Shown: positions 21,811 through 33,489, counted from the first letter of the stretch. The stretch: DNA of 64,000 bases from Ampelocalamus luodianensis (GCA_036346255.1 CM070625.1:14345488-14409487); one strand, 5' to 3'. The notes: generated by a model from the letters alone, not told the origin. Numbers and translations are program-made.

Positions 21811-22586
21811 ATAGTCAAAATCTGAAACCATATAGATAATTACAAACAGACTTGAGCTTAAGCATATTGCTTTATATGGTCGGTTATAATTAGTAGCATT
21901 TATACTCTTGGTTTTCAGTTATAGCGGAATTAAGATACACTTGTATGTTTTACGTGATGATAGTGAAATCGAAATCAAATAGATGATTAGAAACATGACT
22001 TGAGCTTAAGCATATTTCTATTCTCAATCATCAATTAGGCTTATTGTTGATATAAATTTGTGAATTATTACGAAGACATACGATTAGATGTTACATTTTG
22101 AGAATGCTTTATGTGTTGTAGTTTGAGCTCAAGATCTGTTTTGTAATTATCAAAATTGAATGGTGAAGAGATTTTGACAGAGGACTAAGATTGCAAAGAC
22201 TATGTCTTATGCAATTTGTCAACTGAGAGCAATTTTTCAGCAAAAAATATGTTTTTATTTGTTCTTATTACTTGATTCTATTTGTTTCTATGTCTTCATT
22301 AAAGGCTATTCTTCTGCATTAAACCTTTGCTTAGCATTCCTTCGTCGATCCTGACACACTTGAGTGTACCTTTGCTTCATACCAATCCTCCACGGCATGA
22401 AGCAAATGGTACACTCCAGTATAATCTGTTGGAATTAATTATTGTTACATATTTATGCATATATAAATTATATAGATAGCGATGGCGAGATGGCGGAGGC
22501 ACCATCTTCGCCGCCGTCGCCGACGCCATGGATGGCGAGGCACCATCTTCGCCGCCTAATTCGTCGGCGACAATGATACTGGCGAG
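21811..22586 (+). other. CACTA inter-gene spacer
   Basis: Mostly AT-rich sequence between the minisatellite and the second gene. It includes two loosely similar segments (about 21800-21860 and 21955-22010, both with GACTTGAGCTTAAGCATAT) and a strong short hairpin at 22355-22421. It probably contains the promoter of the downstream gene, though no clear TATA box stands out. Confidence 0.5.
22355..22421. other. short imperfect hairpin
   Basis: The arm at about 22360-22383 (TGAGTGTACC then TTTGCTTCATACC) pairs with 22395-22418 (GGCATGAAGCAAATGGTACACTC), with a one-base bulge and one mismatch around an 11- to 13-base loop. It could be a small-RNA-type foldback or a relic MITE. No expression evidence exists. 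Confidence 0.6.
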
Positions 22587-23500
22587 ATGGCGAGAGGAGA
22601 ATCGAAGATGCTGTGGGCGGCGGTGATCACGAGGTTAGTGAGTTTGGGGTCCCTCTGCGTCCCAAGAGCGCGATGGCGAGATCCGGACCATGTGCGGGAT
22701 ACTTGCAAGAAGCGGGTCCCCATCACCACACCAAGGTGGAAGGATCGGCGAAAGAAGCGAGAGCGGCGTGGATAGAACTATTACAAAAGTTCACTATCGA
22801 GCGGCGACATAGCACGCGTGGAGCGGACGGCGATGCTCACGATCGATAAATCGTGGAGGGCGTTCAAGAGCATTCTTGTCACGGCAATGCGTGAACACAG
22901 TCGGGCGCCCTTCGCGCGTCACGGATTCTTGACGCGAGAAAACATGGGGCGCCTTTGTTGCTATGAAGACGACGTCCAAATTTAACGAGCAAAGTGCGGC
23001 ACACAAAGCTCTCCAAACACGAAACACTCATTCGCACAGATTCGGCACCGCTGGATACGCAGGTAAATATGATGAATGGGCGGCGGTGGAGGACAACGCG
23101 TTTCCTGATATCACATACCCGCGTTCCCTAGCCTGGTTAAAAGCGAGGGCAAAAGTCTCGTCTTCGGGCAGCATCTCTTTCACAAACCCAGCAGACGAGG
23201 AAGTGTCTCAACGTTTGGTAAGTATGTCGAACTACCCAGTTAATAACTCCATATATAACTTCATAGTGTCTATAATAACATGATGACCTCTTGCGGCATG
23301 AATTATGCGCCCAAACTTCGAAGGCTCCTTCCATGTAGACGGGGGAGAAGGATATACTCTCTACGGCCACGGGAAACAAGGAACACGGGTGCACGCGAGG
23401 TCTTGGGGTTAACGTACCTTGGAGTCATGGATTCGCGACGACTCACCGCACGTCTGAGGAGTAGAAGAGATCTAAGGCGGCGCGAGGACGGTTGAGTACA
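22587..23500 (+). pseudogene. CACTA second gene, N-terminal transposase-associated part
   Basis: Pieces resemble the plant transposase family often annotated in CACTA and PTTA elements (Transposase_24 type). They include TCKKRVPITTPRWKD (about 22705), FKSILVTAMREHSRAPF (about 22862), then HKALQTRNTHSHRFGTAGYAGK and FTNPADEEVSQRLV at 22963-23220. The last is followed by GT and a possible intron. The frame changes at least once (around 22945), so I read this part as broken. It lies directly upstream of, and in the same direction as, the Ulp1-like exons. Confidence 0.6.
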
Positions 23501-23957
23501 GATGATTATCGAAAAGTTTGAAGGAAAGTGGCGGCATTGCGGGATCAAATGAATCAACTCTGAGCGATCGCGATCGCAAGCCCTCTGTTAATTTGGGAGC
23601 CGTCTGCTCGACATCGGATGGCGTCGCGTCCAAGCATAATTACGAACATGGCGATATCCAATTACCGATAGACGACATCAAGGTAATGTACATCTATGGA
23701 ATCAGCAAACATAGACCTATAGGACACCTTAGCTAATTGCGTATCGTTTTGTAGGAGCCGACGGCTGCAAGCTCCAAGTGAGGTTAGTTGGGTCCATTTC
23801 TATTGAGGTCGGCGGGGATGGTGTATCCATACGGGAAGGGGCGGTGCGACACGGTGTCGGTGGCGCGGGTTACGCCCGGTGGAGGTGGACATGGTACATG
23901 AACATTTCATGGCCGTCCAGCGGAGATCGCCCGACGAAGAGATCACAACACTAGGGG

Positions 23958-25450
23958 ATGTCGTACGCGTTTTATCCGGTGGCCCAAGAAGGACATCGTC
24001 CTGAACCCAGCAGTGCCGCGATCTCAACACGACCATTCCTCTCCAACGGGACTCTCCATGACTCCACCTCATATTTTGCCTCAGAAGGCCACCTTTTCGG
24101 TTCCCTTGGAGAAGACGCCGAAGGAACAAGGAAAGCGTGCGCCGTGTCGAATCCGAGTCGTCTCGCGGAAGAGGCGCCAATGCTTAAGACCAAATCGAAA
24201 TCGACGAACATTAAGGCGCCTCTCAAGTCCGGCAAGTCGGGAATATCCGGGAAGTACATCATCGGAAAACCGTTGTGCTCCCACGCATTATTAGGGTGTG
24301 CTGGATATGCTTGTCATGTTTTGCATGCCTGGTACTTGGATAAGGCCCAAAAGGAGGGGTGCGATACTGGAATCACCGTCAGATACGAGCATAAGCATTT
24401 CTTCAATGGGACGAACCACTTCGTCGTGGGCTTCAACGACCTATATGACCTATTCAACCTCGTTGGCCTTGACGCCTCGCTTCTACGATGTTGGACACTG
24501 TAAGTGCATACAATCAAGTTCTACATTCACGTAATACCGATAAATATCACAACTCATTTCTTATTTATAGATACATGATGAAAAATATCCGGGAATGGAA
24601 AGAACCGGTGGGTTTCCTCGACCCACATGTGGTATCGTTGCAAACCATCCAAACAGACTCGTCCTTCGTCGAGAAATACATAACGCGAGCATTGCTTCGT
24701 CAGCAGAACATGAAGTACATCGTGGTGCCCTACAACCAGGGGTAAGTGTCACTACTTGCTCTACAAATTTTATTTGTACTTTATATGCAGCACGAACTCA
24801 GGTTTAATGACTATAGTGACATACATGAGTAGGTACCACTGGATCCTTTTAGTCATCATACCAAAGAGGAACCATGTGATATACCTTGATTCCCTAATCC
24901 ATAGCGACCACAACTTCGACGTCGCAAGGAATACTCGGCGGTATGCTTATTTCCTTCATACATAACTCTATTTTAGTCTTCATTCGTTTGAAATGGTCGA
25001 GATAACTTTTAGAATCATGTAGGTCGTTCATCGACTATGTTGCCAACAAAGGAATATCACGATGGAAAGAGCGCGAACTAACACACAGGACAAAATTTCT
25101 GGTACGCGCTACAACACGATAATCCTATACCATACTTCATAATAACGCATCTCGAACTGATATATGTAATTCTATTTTTGCAGTGCCACCAGCAAAAAAA
25201 TGATGAGTTATGTGCAATCTACGTTTGCCATCATATGGAGCAAATCATTAGAGCTAGGAAGAAGGATCCCGAGGTTTGTGAATCTCGAAATAATTATTTC
25301 GTAATTATAAATTTAAATATATATATATGCTTAACACTTTACTCTTGCTAGCGACAGGCCTTGAATATAGAATTAGATGGACTCTTTGAGAATGAGATCA
25401 AGGACATTCGAGGGAAGCTCTGCAGCTTTATCATATCGAGAGATAATTAA
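23958..25450 (+). CDS. CACTA second gene, Ulp1-like (C48) cysteine protease, exons
   Basis: The coding parts can be joined across GT-AG introns: ...-24499, 24571-24741, 24833-24940, 25023-25101, 25184-25273 and 25352-25450 (TAA). All keep frame. The catalytic triad of a Ulp1/SUMO-protease fold is visible: His in YHWILL (codon 24837-24839), Asp in YLDSL (24888-24890) and Cys in ELCAIYVC (25211-25213), with Gln residues a few positions before the Cys. ATG 23958 is only the first Met of the open frame; the true first exon is upstream. Ulp1-like domains are known passengers in grass CACTA and MULE elements. The catalytic part looks structurally whole; whether it is expressed is unknown. Confidence 0.78.
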
Positions 25451-25729
25451 GGACAGGAGAATTTCACTCCATTTGCCGACCAGTAGCATCACCCGCAGAC
25501 ACTTCTCAACCACACGCAAACAATTGACTCAATTGTAATCAAATTTATTTTGTAACAATACTTGAACAAATGTGATCTTTTGTAATTTATTTTGAGTAAT
25601 GATCGATTGAGTTTGTCGACAATTGATTATACGTGATGTATCTGTTTTTTCGCATGCTTGTTTTGAGAGGGCATGGCTAGCAATTCACGAGGCTAGCCAA
25701 AAATCGTAAAAAACTAGTTAGTGTAATGA

Positions 25730-26137
25730 ACTATCACGAGCGGTTTTAAATAAAAACCGTCGCAGAATGCCGATATCACGAGCGGTTTTGTACACGGCGT
25801 GCGTGAAGTCGATATCACGAGCGGTTTTGTACACTAACCGTGCGTGAAGTCGAAGTATCACGCAGCGGTTATTTAGAACCGTGCGATACTCGACTTCCGA
25901 CGATTCGTGTACGAACCGCTGTGTGATACTCGACTTCCTGAGCGGTTAGTGTCTGAACCGTCTGTGATCTTGGCATTCCTGACGATTTTATTTAAAAACC
26001 GTCTGTGATATTCGTATCATAAACGGTTACCCACCGCTGCAGTAATAACAACACGCTATCGAGACCAACTTATCGGGCGGTTCGGCAAATGCGTGATGAG
26101 GTTCGAACCGTCTGTGATGACTGTTTCTGTAGTAGTG
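25730..26137. repeat. right subterminal repeats of the CACTA element
   Basis: Repeats of TATCACGAGCGGTTTT and AACCGTCTGTGAT type run up to the right terminus. They are more degenerate than the left array. Confidence 0.85.
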
Positions 26138-26520
26138 TGTGACTTTGTGAGTTATAACTTATGAGCTAAATATGGTAAACTAAGTGTTTTATTTGTGATG
26201 AACTAGTTAATGCAGCTTGCTAGTGCCAATGTTCTATGTAGTTACTGAAAATATGAACAATTTATGAATGTTTGCATCAAATAAACTAGTTATATATTTT
26301 TGTTAATTTCTGGCATACAATTTGAGGGGTTTTCATATTCCGAAAAATATCTGCGACCGTATTCGTTTCGATTTATATTCGCTCCACATTCGTATTCGAT
26401 ATTATTCGTATCTGTATTCGTAACCAGGGTATTCGTATTTATTTCTGAATCAAAAAAAAAATATGAAAACAAATATGACAGAACCGTTATCTGTCCGTAT
26501 TCGATCCGTTTTTACCCCTA

Positions 26521-26850
26521 ACTAGCAATCACGGAACACACAGAATACTCGCACAAATTCCGCACCTTTGTTGGTATCCCCACGCGCGCGCGCGCGCGCT
26601 TACCGTAGCCCGTAGGTGCTCGCCACTGATTCCGGCATTTTCGTCGTCCGCGCGCGTGCCAATCAGCCTCCGCGCGCGTGCCAATCAGCCTCCGCGCGGC
26701 CGGCGGGGCTGTACTTGCGGCCATGTGGGTTATGAGCTCACCCCGGGCCCCGGCCTCTCGATCCCGTTGTCTCCACGCGCGCGCGCAAGCCACGGAACTT
26801 GTCGCTTTTTTTGCTCGGTGCACGGGCACCTACTGTACGCGTACGTGATC
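26521..26850 (+). other. 3' flank of the OMT pseudogene (second part)
   Basis: This is homologous to 33730-33900 downstream of the intact OMT. Both have GAACAC...CGCA, TTTGTTGG, GCTCxCCACxGATTCC, CATxTTCGTCGTCCG and GAGCTCACCCC in order. It also holds a CG dinucleotide run at 26582-26600 and two tandem copies of CCGCGCGCGTGCCAATCAGCCT at 26649-26692. Confidence 0.68.
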
Positions 26851-28250
26851 TAGGTGTAGCATTTTCACCGCTTCTTCCGCACGCGTCACGCACAGCACGG
26901 CACGTTCTGCAATTTATTTTTCACCTGTTGATCGATTGTAATTCATACGAGCCATCTCTTATGCATTGTGATTGATCATTAGTAATGTTCAATATACACT
27001 GCCATTTTGCAACCTACTCCCTTTCCTCGTTACTATGTATGCTTAATTACGAAGAAGAAACAAATTAAGTGCTACATATGCACATGATGCCAGACGCATG
27101 GTTAACGTTTCCAACGTACAATATATGATACAAATTGCAATTGCTGCAGCTCCTATATAACCCCCCAAACTCCAAAGTTTGATAGGCCACATTATTTTAG
27201 GCCCTGGACAGCTTGCGCCTATTGGGCTTTTGTGCTCATGTACTTGACGTGACGTGCTGTAAATAGATCTCATGCTCATAGATATGACTTCAAAAACACG
27301 CACGCACACAGAGAGAGAGATGGCCATTTGGCATGCAACTTGGCAACTTGAACTCTCTGTGCAGTGTGATCAGACCAGATCGACTGCATCTCTCCATGGA
27401 AGTGACGCATGCATCGTGGTACACGCTTTGGACTTCTCTGAAATGATACAAAAATCGATCACGTGTTTTCGATCCTGTATTAACTGCGTTTACTGATCAT
27501 ATATACAACTATATATGCATTGTGATGGGTCGCTAGTATTTGCATCCTGACGGGTGGGTAACTTCCACTAATGGACAAGTCTTGTTAGCTGGGACTACTA
27601 TCTATGCCCCAGTTGGTAAGATCTGAATCCGACCGATTGATCATTGATCGATACAAGTTGGCGACCATGAATGCATGTAGCCAGAAACGGCGAGCGAAAA
27701 TTGACAGATGAGATATATTTAATTTAACACGAGTATCTAATGCTTTTAATTTATGTTTTTTAATCTCGAGTAGCTAGCTAGCTAGCTAGAGCAACATGCA
27801 CGCAGTTTATCTACCTACCTAGCTACCTAAAGAAAGAAGCACGTGTATCTCAAGTACAACCTAGCTAGAGAAAACATTACAGTATATTTGCTAGAAAGAG
27901 CAAGTTGTTTGTGACATAACACGTTTTAGTCGAGAGATCGATGGAAAACCGAGGTGGAACTGGAACATACGTGCGTGGGTCAAGAAGCGCATGGGTTTAG
28001 GAGAGCAGCGACGTTCACCCATTAGAACTCGACGCATTCAACGAAGCTATCCTAGCTTCAGTAGGAGGGGGTGAGATTTTGTACCTAGCTAGCGGCGTAG
28101 GTTTGATCTGGGTTCCGTGGTATATGCGACGTGAGTGCGTCTAGTTGGAAAAGCGTAAGCCAATACTGCGTGAGACCGCCCATTCGTCCTCGGCTTCCAT
28201 AATTTCAGTCGTGTGCAAGTGGATTCCTTCGTTCCTGGTGTGCGTGCTTA
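26851..28250. other. intergenic sequence upstream of the intact OMT
   Basis: No domain-bearing frame and no element ends are recognised. It contains simple stretches such as GCTAGCTAGCTAG near 27773 and an AAGTGATG-rich part. It probably represents the duplicated gene's distal promoter region. Confidence 0.4.
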
Positions 28251-28695
28251 CAGCATCTATAATAGTTTGTTTCTTAGATTGTTAATAAGAGAAGAGAGAG
28301 TACTCAATCTAATAAAAAAATAAGTCTTCAATGAATTATTTCTTGAGCTTGTGTCTAAGATTTTAATTGCTACAAGTGTGCATGATTATTGATGATCAAT
28401 AATGAAGTACAACTTTGTAGCATATATGTTTTAGCTCATTTATCATATCAATAATAAAGTCGGACTGCACAAATGATCGGATTAATATTTTGCTTTAAGA
28501 CAGTGGGACTCACAAAACGCGTTTTTAGGTAACAAGTAAGTCTCTAATAGAGTATTTGGTTGTTTCTTGTGTCTTGGTATTAACAATTTGATAGTTTTTC
28601 ATCTAGAAACAACTCCATCTTCTCTCCTCCACATCACCTAAATGCTGATGTGACAACCACTTAGTAACAGCTGACGTGGACTATTGTAGATGCTC
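28251..28695 (+). mobile_element. Tourist-like (PIF/Harbinger) MITE, 445 bp
   Basis: The termini CAGCATCTATAATAG and CTATTGTAGATGCTC are inverted repeats with one or two mismatches. TTA flanks both sides (28248-28250 and 28696-28698), the target expected for this superfamily. There is no coding capacity. It ends about 450 bp before the OMT TATA box. Confidence 0.75.
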
Positions 28696-29143
28696 TTATG
28701 TACGTCCACCATTGCACTTATAATACACACGTTCGATCCAAAATAAAGGCTCAAATCAATAGTTGCAGTGTTGCTACAGTAATCCATACAGTAAAAACGT
28801 GTCACATGTATATCGCTTTTGCTACCGTACAATGCAGAATGCTTATTCACGTAGACCACTGTTTACACAGTTCATTCGCGTCACATCAGGATCGGATGCC
28901 GACGGCCGAGGGCTTGTGGCTTTATGTGTTTGGGATCAAGTGCGTCTGCGGGCCCATGCATTTGAATCCCATGCGCTGATGCGCACCCGCTGGGGGTGGG
29001 GGGCAAGTCTGCAGACCCGTTTAACATGCAAATTAATGGTTGGGATTGAGGTATGCACGAGTGATATCAGACGGTTGCGGCCTCGCGAAATTTTTATGCA
29101 TAAGTCGGACGCCCGATGTGTGGTTAATCGCACGCGCGGCACT

Positions 29144-29152
29144 TTTATATAA
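29144..29152 (+). promoter_or_regulatory. TATA box of the intact OMT gene
   Basis: TTTATATAA lies 116 bp upstream of the ATG, within the usual range for a plant core promoter plus a short leader. Confidence 0.6.
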
Positions 29153-29253
29153 CGAGAGGCAGTGTGTCTCTCTGGACCATCCACAACAAAGGGAAACATA
29201 TAACGAGGCATTGTGTCTCTCTGGAGTCTGGACCATCCATAACAAAGGGAAAC
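29152..29253 (+). repeat. tandem duplication in the OMT 5' leader
   Basis: Two adjacent copies of about 50 bp, each with TGTGTCTCTCTGG, GGACCATCCA and AACAAAGGGAAACA. The second has a small extra GAGTCT. It lies between the TATA box and the start codon. Confidence 0.8.
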
Positions 29254-29267
29254 AGAAGCACTGCATC

Positions 29268-32200
29268 ATGGCTCTCACCCGGAGCACTGATCAAGCCTTG
29301 CTCGATGCTTACCTCGAGCTCTGGCACAACAGCTTCGCCTACATCAAGTCCATGGCGCTCAAGTCCGCCCTGGACCTCCGCATCGCCGACGCCATCTACC
29401 ACCACGGCGGCGCCGCCACCCTGCCGCAGATAGTCACCAAGGTCACGCTCCACCCGTCCAAGATCCCCTGCCTGCGTCGCCTCATGCACATGCTCACCGT
29501 CTCAGGAGTCTTCAGCATCCAGCGCTCGGCCGCGTCCGCGGATGGCGCCGGCGAGCCCGTCTACGCTCTCACGCCGGCGTCCCGCCTCCTCGTCGGCTCG
29601 CAGAACTTGGTTTCTATCATGGCCATGGTGCTCCATCCCATCCTCGTCACCCCATTTCTCGAGCTTGGCACGTGGTTCCAGCACGAGCATCCGGATCCCT
29701 GCATCTTCAAGCAGACGCACGGCCAGACATTGTGGGACTTGGCCGACCACGACGCAACCTTCGACGCGCTCGTCAACGACGGGATGGTCTCGGACAGCAG
29801 CTTCACCATGGACATCGCCATCAGGGAGCGCGGAGAGGTCTTTCAGGGGATAAGCTCCCTGATCGACGTGGCCGGCGGGCTCGGCGCCGCGGCCCAAGCC
29901 ATTTCAAAGGCGTTCCCACATGTGAAATGCAGCGTGCTGGATCTCGGCCACGTCGTCGCCAAGGCTCCCAGTGGCACCAGCGTGCGGTATATCGCCGGCG
30001 ACATGTTTGAGAGCGTTCCACCGGCAAACGCTGTCTTCCTCAAGGTACGTACGTCGTCTAGTAATTCTCTTGTTTGCTCTTGAATCTTGATACGTGTGTG
30101 TACTTTTTTATATTTTTGTAACAGACTAACAGGTGACCACGAACTTTGCTAATATATGGAACTATCGTACCAAATATGCACGGCACTTTTTTTTTAATAA
30201 AAGGTTTGCACCCTATTTCCATTTAAAGGAAACCAAACTACAAAGTTCAGACAACAGAAAGGTATTTATACCAAACAACTAGAGGGAGAAGCACAAGAAA
30301 GACTTAGAGAAGTTAACAAGGTTTTGGCGAAGCTCATATAGTCCCCTAACAAAATCAGAGTTTTATCCACTTCCAAGAACTACTCTGTTGATCCAAGGCG
30401 TCCATCTGCTTCTAGCACCAAAAACTTCAGTAGCAACCTTCCCAATTGCTCTAGCGCCTTGAGGAGCGCCTCCCGTCCTTCCTCCTTCTGTAAATTAGAC
30501 CAAAAATCAATCTAATGGCAAATAATATGAATCACTGAAATAGGTTCTGCAGGCTATTTTTTTCCGGAAACACGCCGAATTACGTACTTTCCAGATACTC
30601 TACAAAATGGCTGTTACACCAACCAACACGAGCTTTCTAGTCTTCCTAGCAAACCTCCCTACCCAAAAAGAGAAAAATCGGGCAGTGTCAGCTGGGGGGC
30701 TAGGCAGGCCAAAAGTACAGCTCATGATATTCCAAATGTATCTTGCCAAAGGACACCGTAAGAACAAATGATCAATGCTTTCATTCGCCCCACAAAACAT
30801 ATATTTTTTGTAACCCACCCAACCCCTGTGGCCCAAATTGTCTTTGGTCAAAATGCTTCGCTTCAGCACTAACCAAAGGAAAATTTTAAGCCTTAGGGGT
30901 AGTTTAACATCCCAAATGAATTTATGTGGGAAGACAATACTCTGCCCCCTCAGAAAATTGTAAAAGGATTTGACCGAAAAGGTCCCGGAGAGACAACATC
31001 CACACCAATCTATCACATTCCTCCTTTAGAATCACCCCATTGCACTCTGCTAAAAGCCTGTTCCACAGCACAAGCCCTTTTCTACACACCGACCTTCTGA
31101 ATTTGATGTTTTTACACTCCTGCTCTAGGGCTTTTGCTACCGAAATATTTTTGGACACGGTAATATTGTATAGTCTTGTATACTTTACTGAGAATGGCAC
31201 ATCCCCAAGCCACAGATCCTCCCAAAATCTGGTCCTAGTACCATCTCCCAGCTTCCTCTTGCAACAAGACAAAAAGATATCCATTATCCCTAAAACACCT
31301 TTTCAGAACCAAGAATCCCCCACCTTAGACGTCACCTGAGCCAACGTGTTCTTACTAAGGTATTTTCTTCTAATCAAGTTTTGCCACTGACCATCCTCGT
31401 TCTCCAACCTCCATAACCATTTACCCAGCAAGGCAGAGTTCATGTCGCCCAGATCTAATATACACAATCCACCCTGATCCTTAGGTAGACACACCATTGG
31501 CCAACGAACCAAATGATATTTTTTTCTACCTTCATCTGACTTCCAAAAGAATCTGGATCTAAAAAGGTCCATTCTTTTTCTAACCCTCACTGGGAGCTTG
31601 TATAGAGACATCATATACAAAGGTAAACTGCTGAGAGAAGAGTTCACTAACACCAACCTTCCCTCTAGTGATAAAAGCTTCCCTTGCCAACAGCTTAGTT
31701 TGTGTTCAAATTTGTCCTCTATCCTTTTCCAATCCATATTTTTGATTTTCTTCCTATCAACAGGGATGCCTAGGTATTTAAGAGGCAAATTTCCCACCTT
31801 ACAAGTGAGGATTTCCTCATAAACTCCCTATCTCCTTCCTGCTGATCCAATGCAAAATATTTCGCTTTAATGAAAGTTGATTTTCAAACCTGAGACATGT
31901 TCGAATAGACAGAGGATAAACTTCAGATTCTTTGCACTCTCTACATCATCCTGGACAAAGAAAATAGTATCATCTGCATATTGCAAGATTGCTAGACCCC
32001 CATCAACTAAGTGTGAATTCAATCCTTTAACCAGTCCCAGCTCTTGCGCCCTCCTAACTAAGAGAGCTAAGATATCCCCCACTAGATCAAACAACAGAGG
32101 TGAAAGAGGATCACCCTGCCTGAGACCTTTGTAGGTTCTAAAGTAGTACCCCAGATCATTATTGACTTTAACACAAACTCTCCCACCACTAACTACTTTT

Positions 32201-33489
32201 AGTATCCAGTCAATCCACTGAGATGGGAAACCTTTCAAAATGAGAGTCCTAAAAAGGAAAGGCCACTTCACTTTATCATAAGCTTTTTCAAAGTCGACTT
32301 TGAACAGAACTCCTGACTTTTTCCTTCTATAGAGTTCATGTAAGGTTTCATGTAAAGTCACCACCCCATCCAAGATAGACCTGCCTTTAAGAAAAGCTGT
32401 TTGAGCTGAGAGAATCACATTATCTATCACTCTAGCTAGTCTGGCTGCTAAGATTTTAGTTAGGATTTTATAGCTCACATTCAACAGGCAAATAGGCGAT
32501 ATGCACGGCACATTGGCACCTAAAAGCGATATGATGTCGATCCAGATCTAGATAACACTGAAAAAATATATACGAACATGAAGTGACATGACTTTCAATA
32601 GATAATTAATACTCTGAAAATTTCTGGTTGATATACTCTTAACAAATATATAAAACTTGCTTAATTACTCTATTATCTAAACAGAGGTTGATAGGGACAC
32701 AATGTTAAAAACAATAGATTTGCTATTTTTAAGTCGTCTAAAATTTTCTTAAGTTTAAGTCAATTGCTGTGACCATTGGATTTGTGTGGAGATTGATATG
32801 TCATATGATTGGATATTGATTCAATGGATAAAAAACATAACTTATGCTTAAAAAAATTTAGTCACCTTATGAATAGGAGTTCCTAAAAACAAAAATGAAG
32901 CCAATTTGGCAATAGACTAATAATGCTTTAATATTGGAGATTGGGAGCACCGGAGCAGACATATCTTTTCCCCAGAAAGATATAGCTCACTGCCCACTGT
33001 GCGATCCAAATTGACTTTTTTGAAGGTCGATCCAAATTAACTTGTATAATATTTTGGTAGATGAACTACCATACAGAATTAGTAAGAATAAAATCAATAA
33101 TATCTAACTCACAAGTCAGCATTTTGTCAATGTTCAATAGTAACACTACATGTATTTTTCTTTTGCTCTCGATGTTTCCTTTGTTTCAGTGGGTTTTGCA
33201 TGACTGGGGCGACGGGGAGTGTGTCACTATATTAAAGAACTGCAAGAAAGCTATTCCCCCGAGAGACGCAGGAGGAAAGGTGATAATCATAGATATAGTG
33301 GTTGGAGCGGGGCCGTCAGACAAGAAGCATAGAGAAATGCAAGCCATGTTTGATCTGTACATCATGTTTGTCAATGGCATTGAGCGAGATGAGCAAGAGT
33401 GGAAGAAGATCTTCCTCGAAGCTGGGTTTAGCGACTACAAAATTATTCCGGTTCTAGGCTTTCGGTCAATCATCGAGGTCTACCCATAA
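29268..33489 (+). CDS. plant O-methyltransferase (ZRP4/COMT-type), two exons
   Basis: Exon 1 is 29268-30044 and exon 2 is 33190-33489, with GT...AG borders and a phase-0 intron after Lys259. Together they encode 358 residues, the usual family length. Residues 1-110 are the dimerisation and substrate domain (LDAYLELWHNSFAYIKSMALK). The SAM loop is LIDVAGGLG at 198-206, with Asp225 and Asp245 (GDMF) expected to hold SAM. His263 in WVLHDWGD is the catalytic base by family knowledge. Glu324 (NGIERDEQEW) matches one of its two supporting acids; the other position is Asp294. The enzyme probably methylates a phenolic, flavonoid or related hydroxyl in the cytosol; the substrate cannot be told. The ATG at 29268 follows a TATA box and fits the homologous start. 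No break was seen. Confidence 0.88.
30045..33189 (+). other. OMT intron (3145 bp)
   Basis: The donor is GTACGTACG and the acceptor TTGTTTCAG, with a pyrimidine tract before it. Without the LINE and its duplicated target (about 2.3 kb) the intron would be about 0.8 kb. Confidence 0.82.
30187..32498 (-). mobile_element. L1-type LINE, 5'-truncated, in the OMT intron
   Basis: On the minus strand the order is RT (32511-31867: ILTKILAARLARVI, LFKVDFEKAYDKV, GLRQGDPLSPLLFDLV, LQYADDTIFF), then the RT thumb region (31797-31303: LKYLGIPVDRKKI, LSCWQGKLLSLEGRLVL), then a zf-RVT-like tail (about 31284-30600: LPLRLKIFLWL). The plus strand begins with a T run at 30187, the complement of the poly(A) tail. 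A 13-bp TSD, ATATGCACGGCAC, lies at 30174-30186 and 32499-32511. It lacks ORF1 and the endonuclease, and frames are broken between blocks. It is antisense to the host gene. Confidence 0.92.

Larger units (their letters stand above)
17417..26137 (+). mobile_element. CACTA (En/Spm) DNA transposon
   Basis: The left terminus is CACTACTATAAAACAGGCT. The right terminus is the inverted form, ending CTGTAGTAGTG. A perfect 3-bp TSD, TGT, flanks it at 17414-17416 and 26138-26140. Subterminal repeats of ATCACAGACGGTT type fill both ends. It carries a broken TNP2 transposase gene and a second gene with transposase-associated and Ulp1-like parts. In the middle are an extra subterminal-type array and GC-rich minisatellites. 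A 545-bp hAT MITE lies inside. Its length of 8721 bp is in the usual range for autonomous grass CACTA elements, but the transposase is damaged. Confidence 0.93.
16690..26520 (+). mobile_element. hAT-like non-autonomous element enlarged by nested insertions
   Basis: The left end starts TAGGGGTGAAAATGGATCGA. The right end is an inverted match, ...TCGATCCGTTTTTACCCCTA. The flanking octamers GCTAGCTG and ACTAGCAA share a five-base core (CTAGC), as expected of a decayed 8-bp hAT TSD. Near both ends are degenerate runs of CGGATACGGATACG and its complement. No transposase of its own is visible. Inside are a gypsy LTR fragment and a CACTA element. Right of 26520 the OMT pseudogene's 3' flank resumes, which supports this as one insertion unit. 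Confidence 0.62.

Noticed and set aside
29040..29267. An in-frame extension of the OMT upstream of ATG 29268
   Set aside because: It runs through the TATA box and the duplicated leader, has no ATG fitting the family N-terminus and no homology. The ATG at 29268 gives the expected 358-residue protein.
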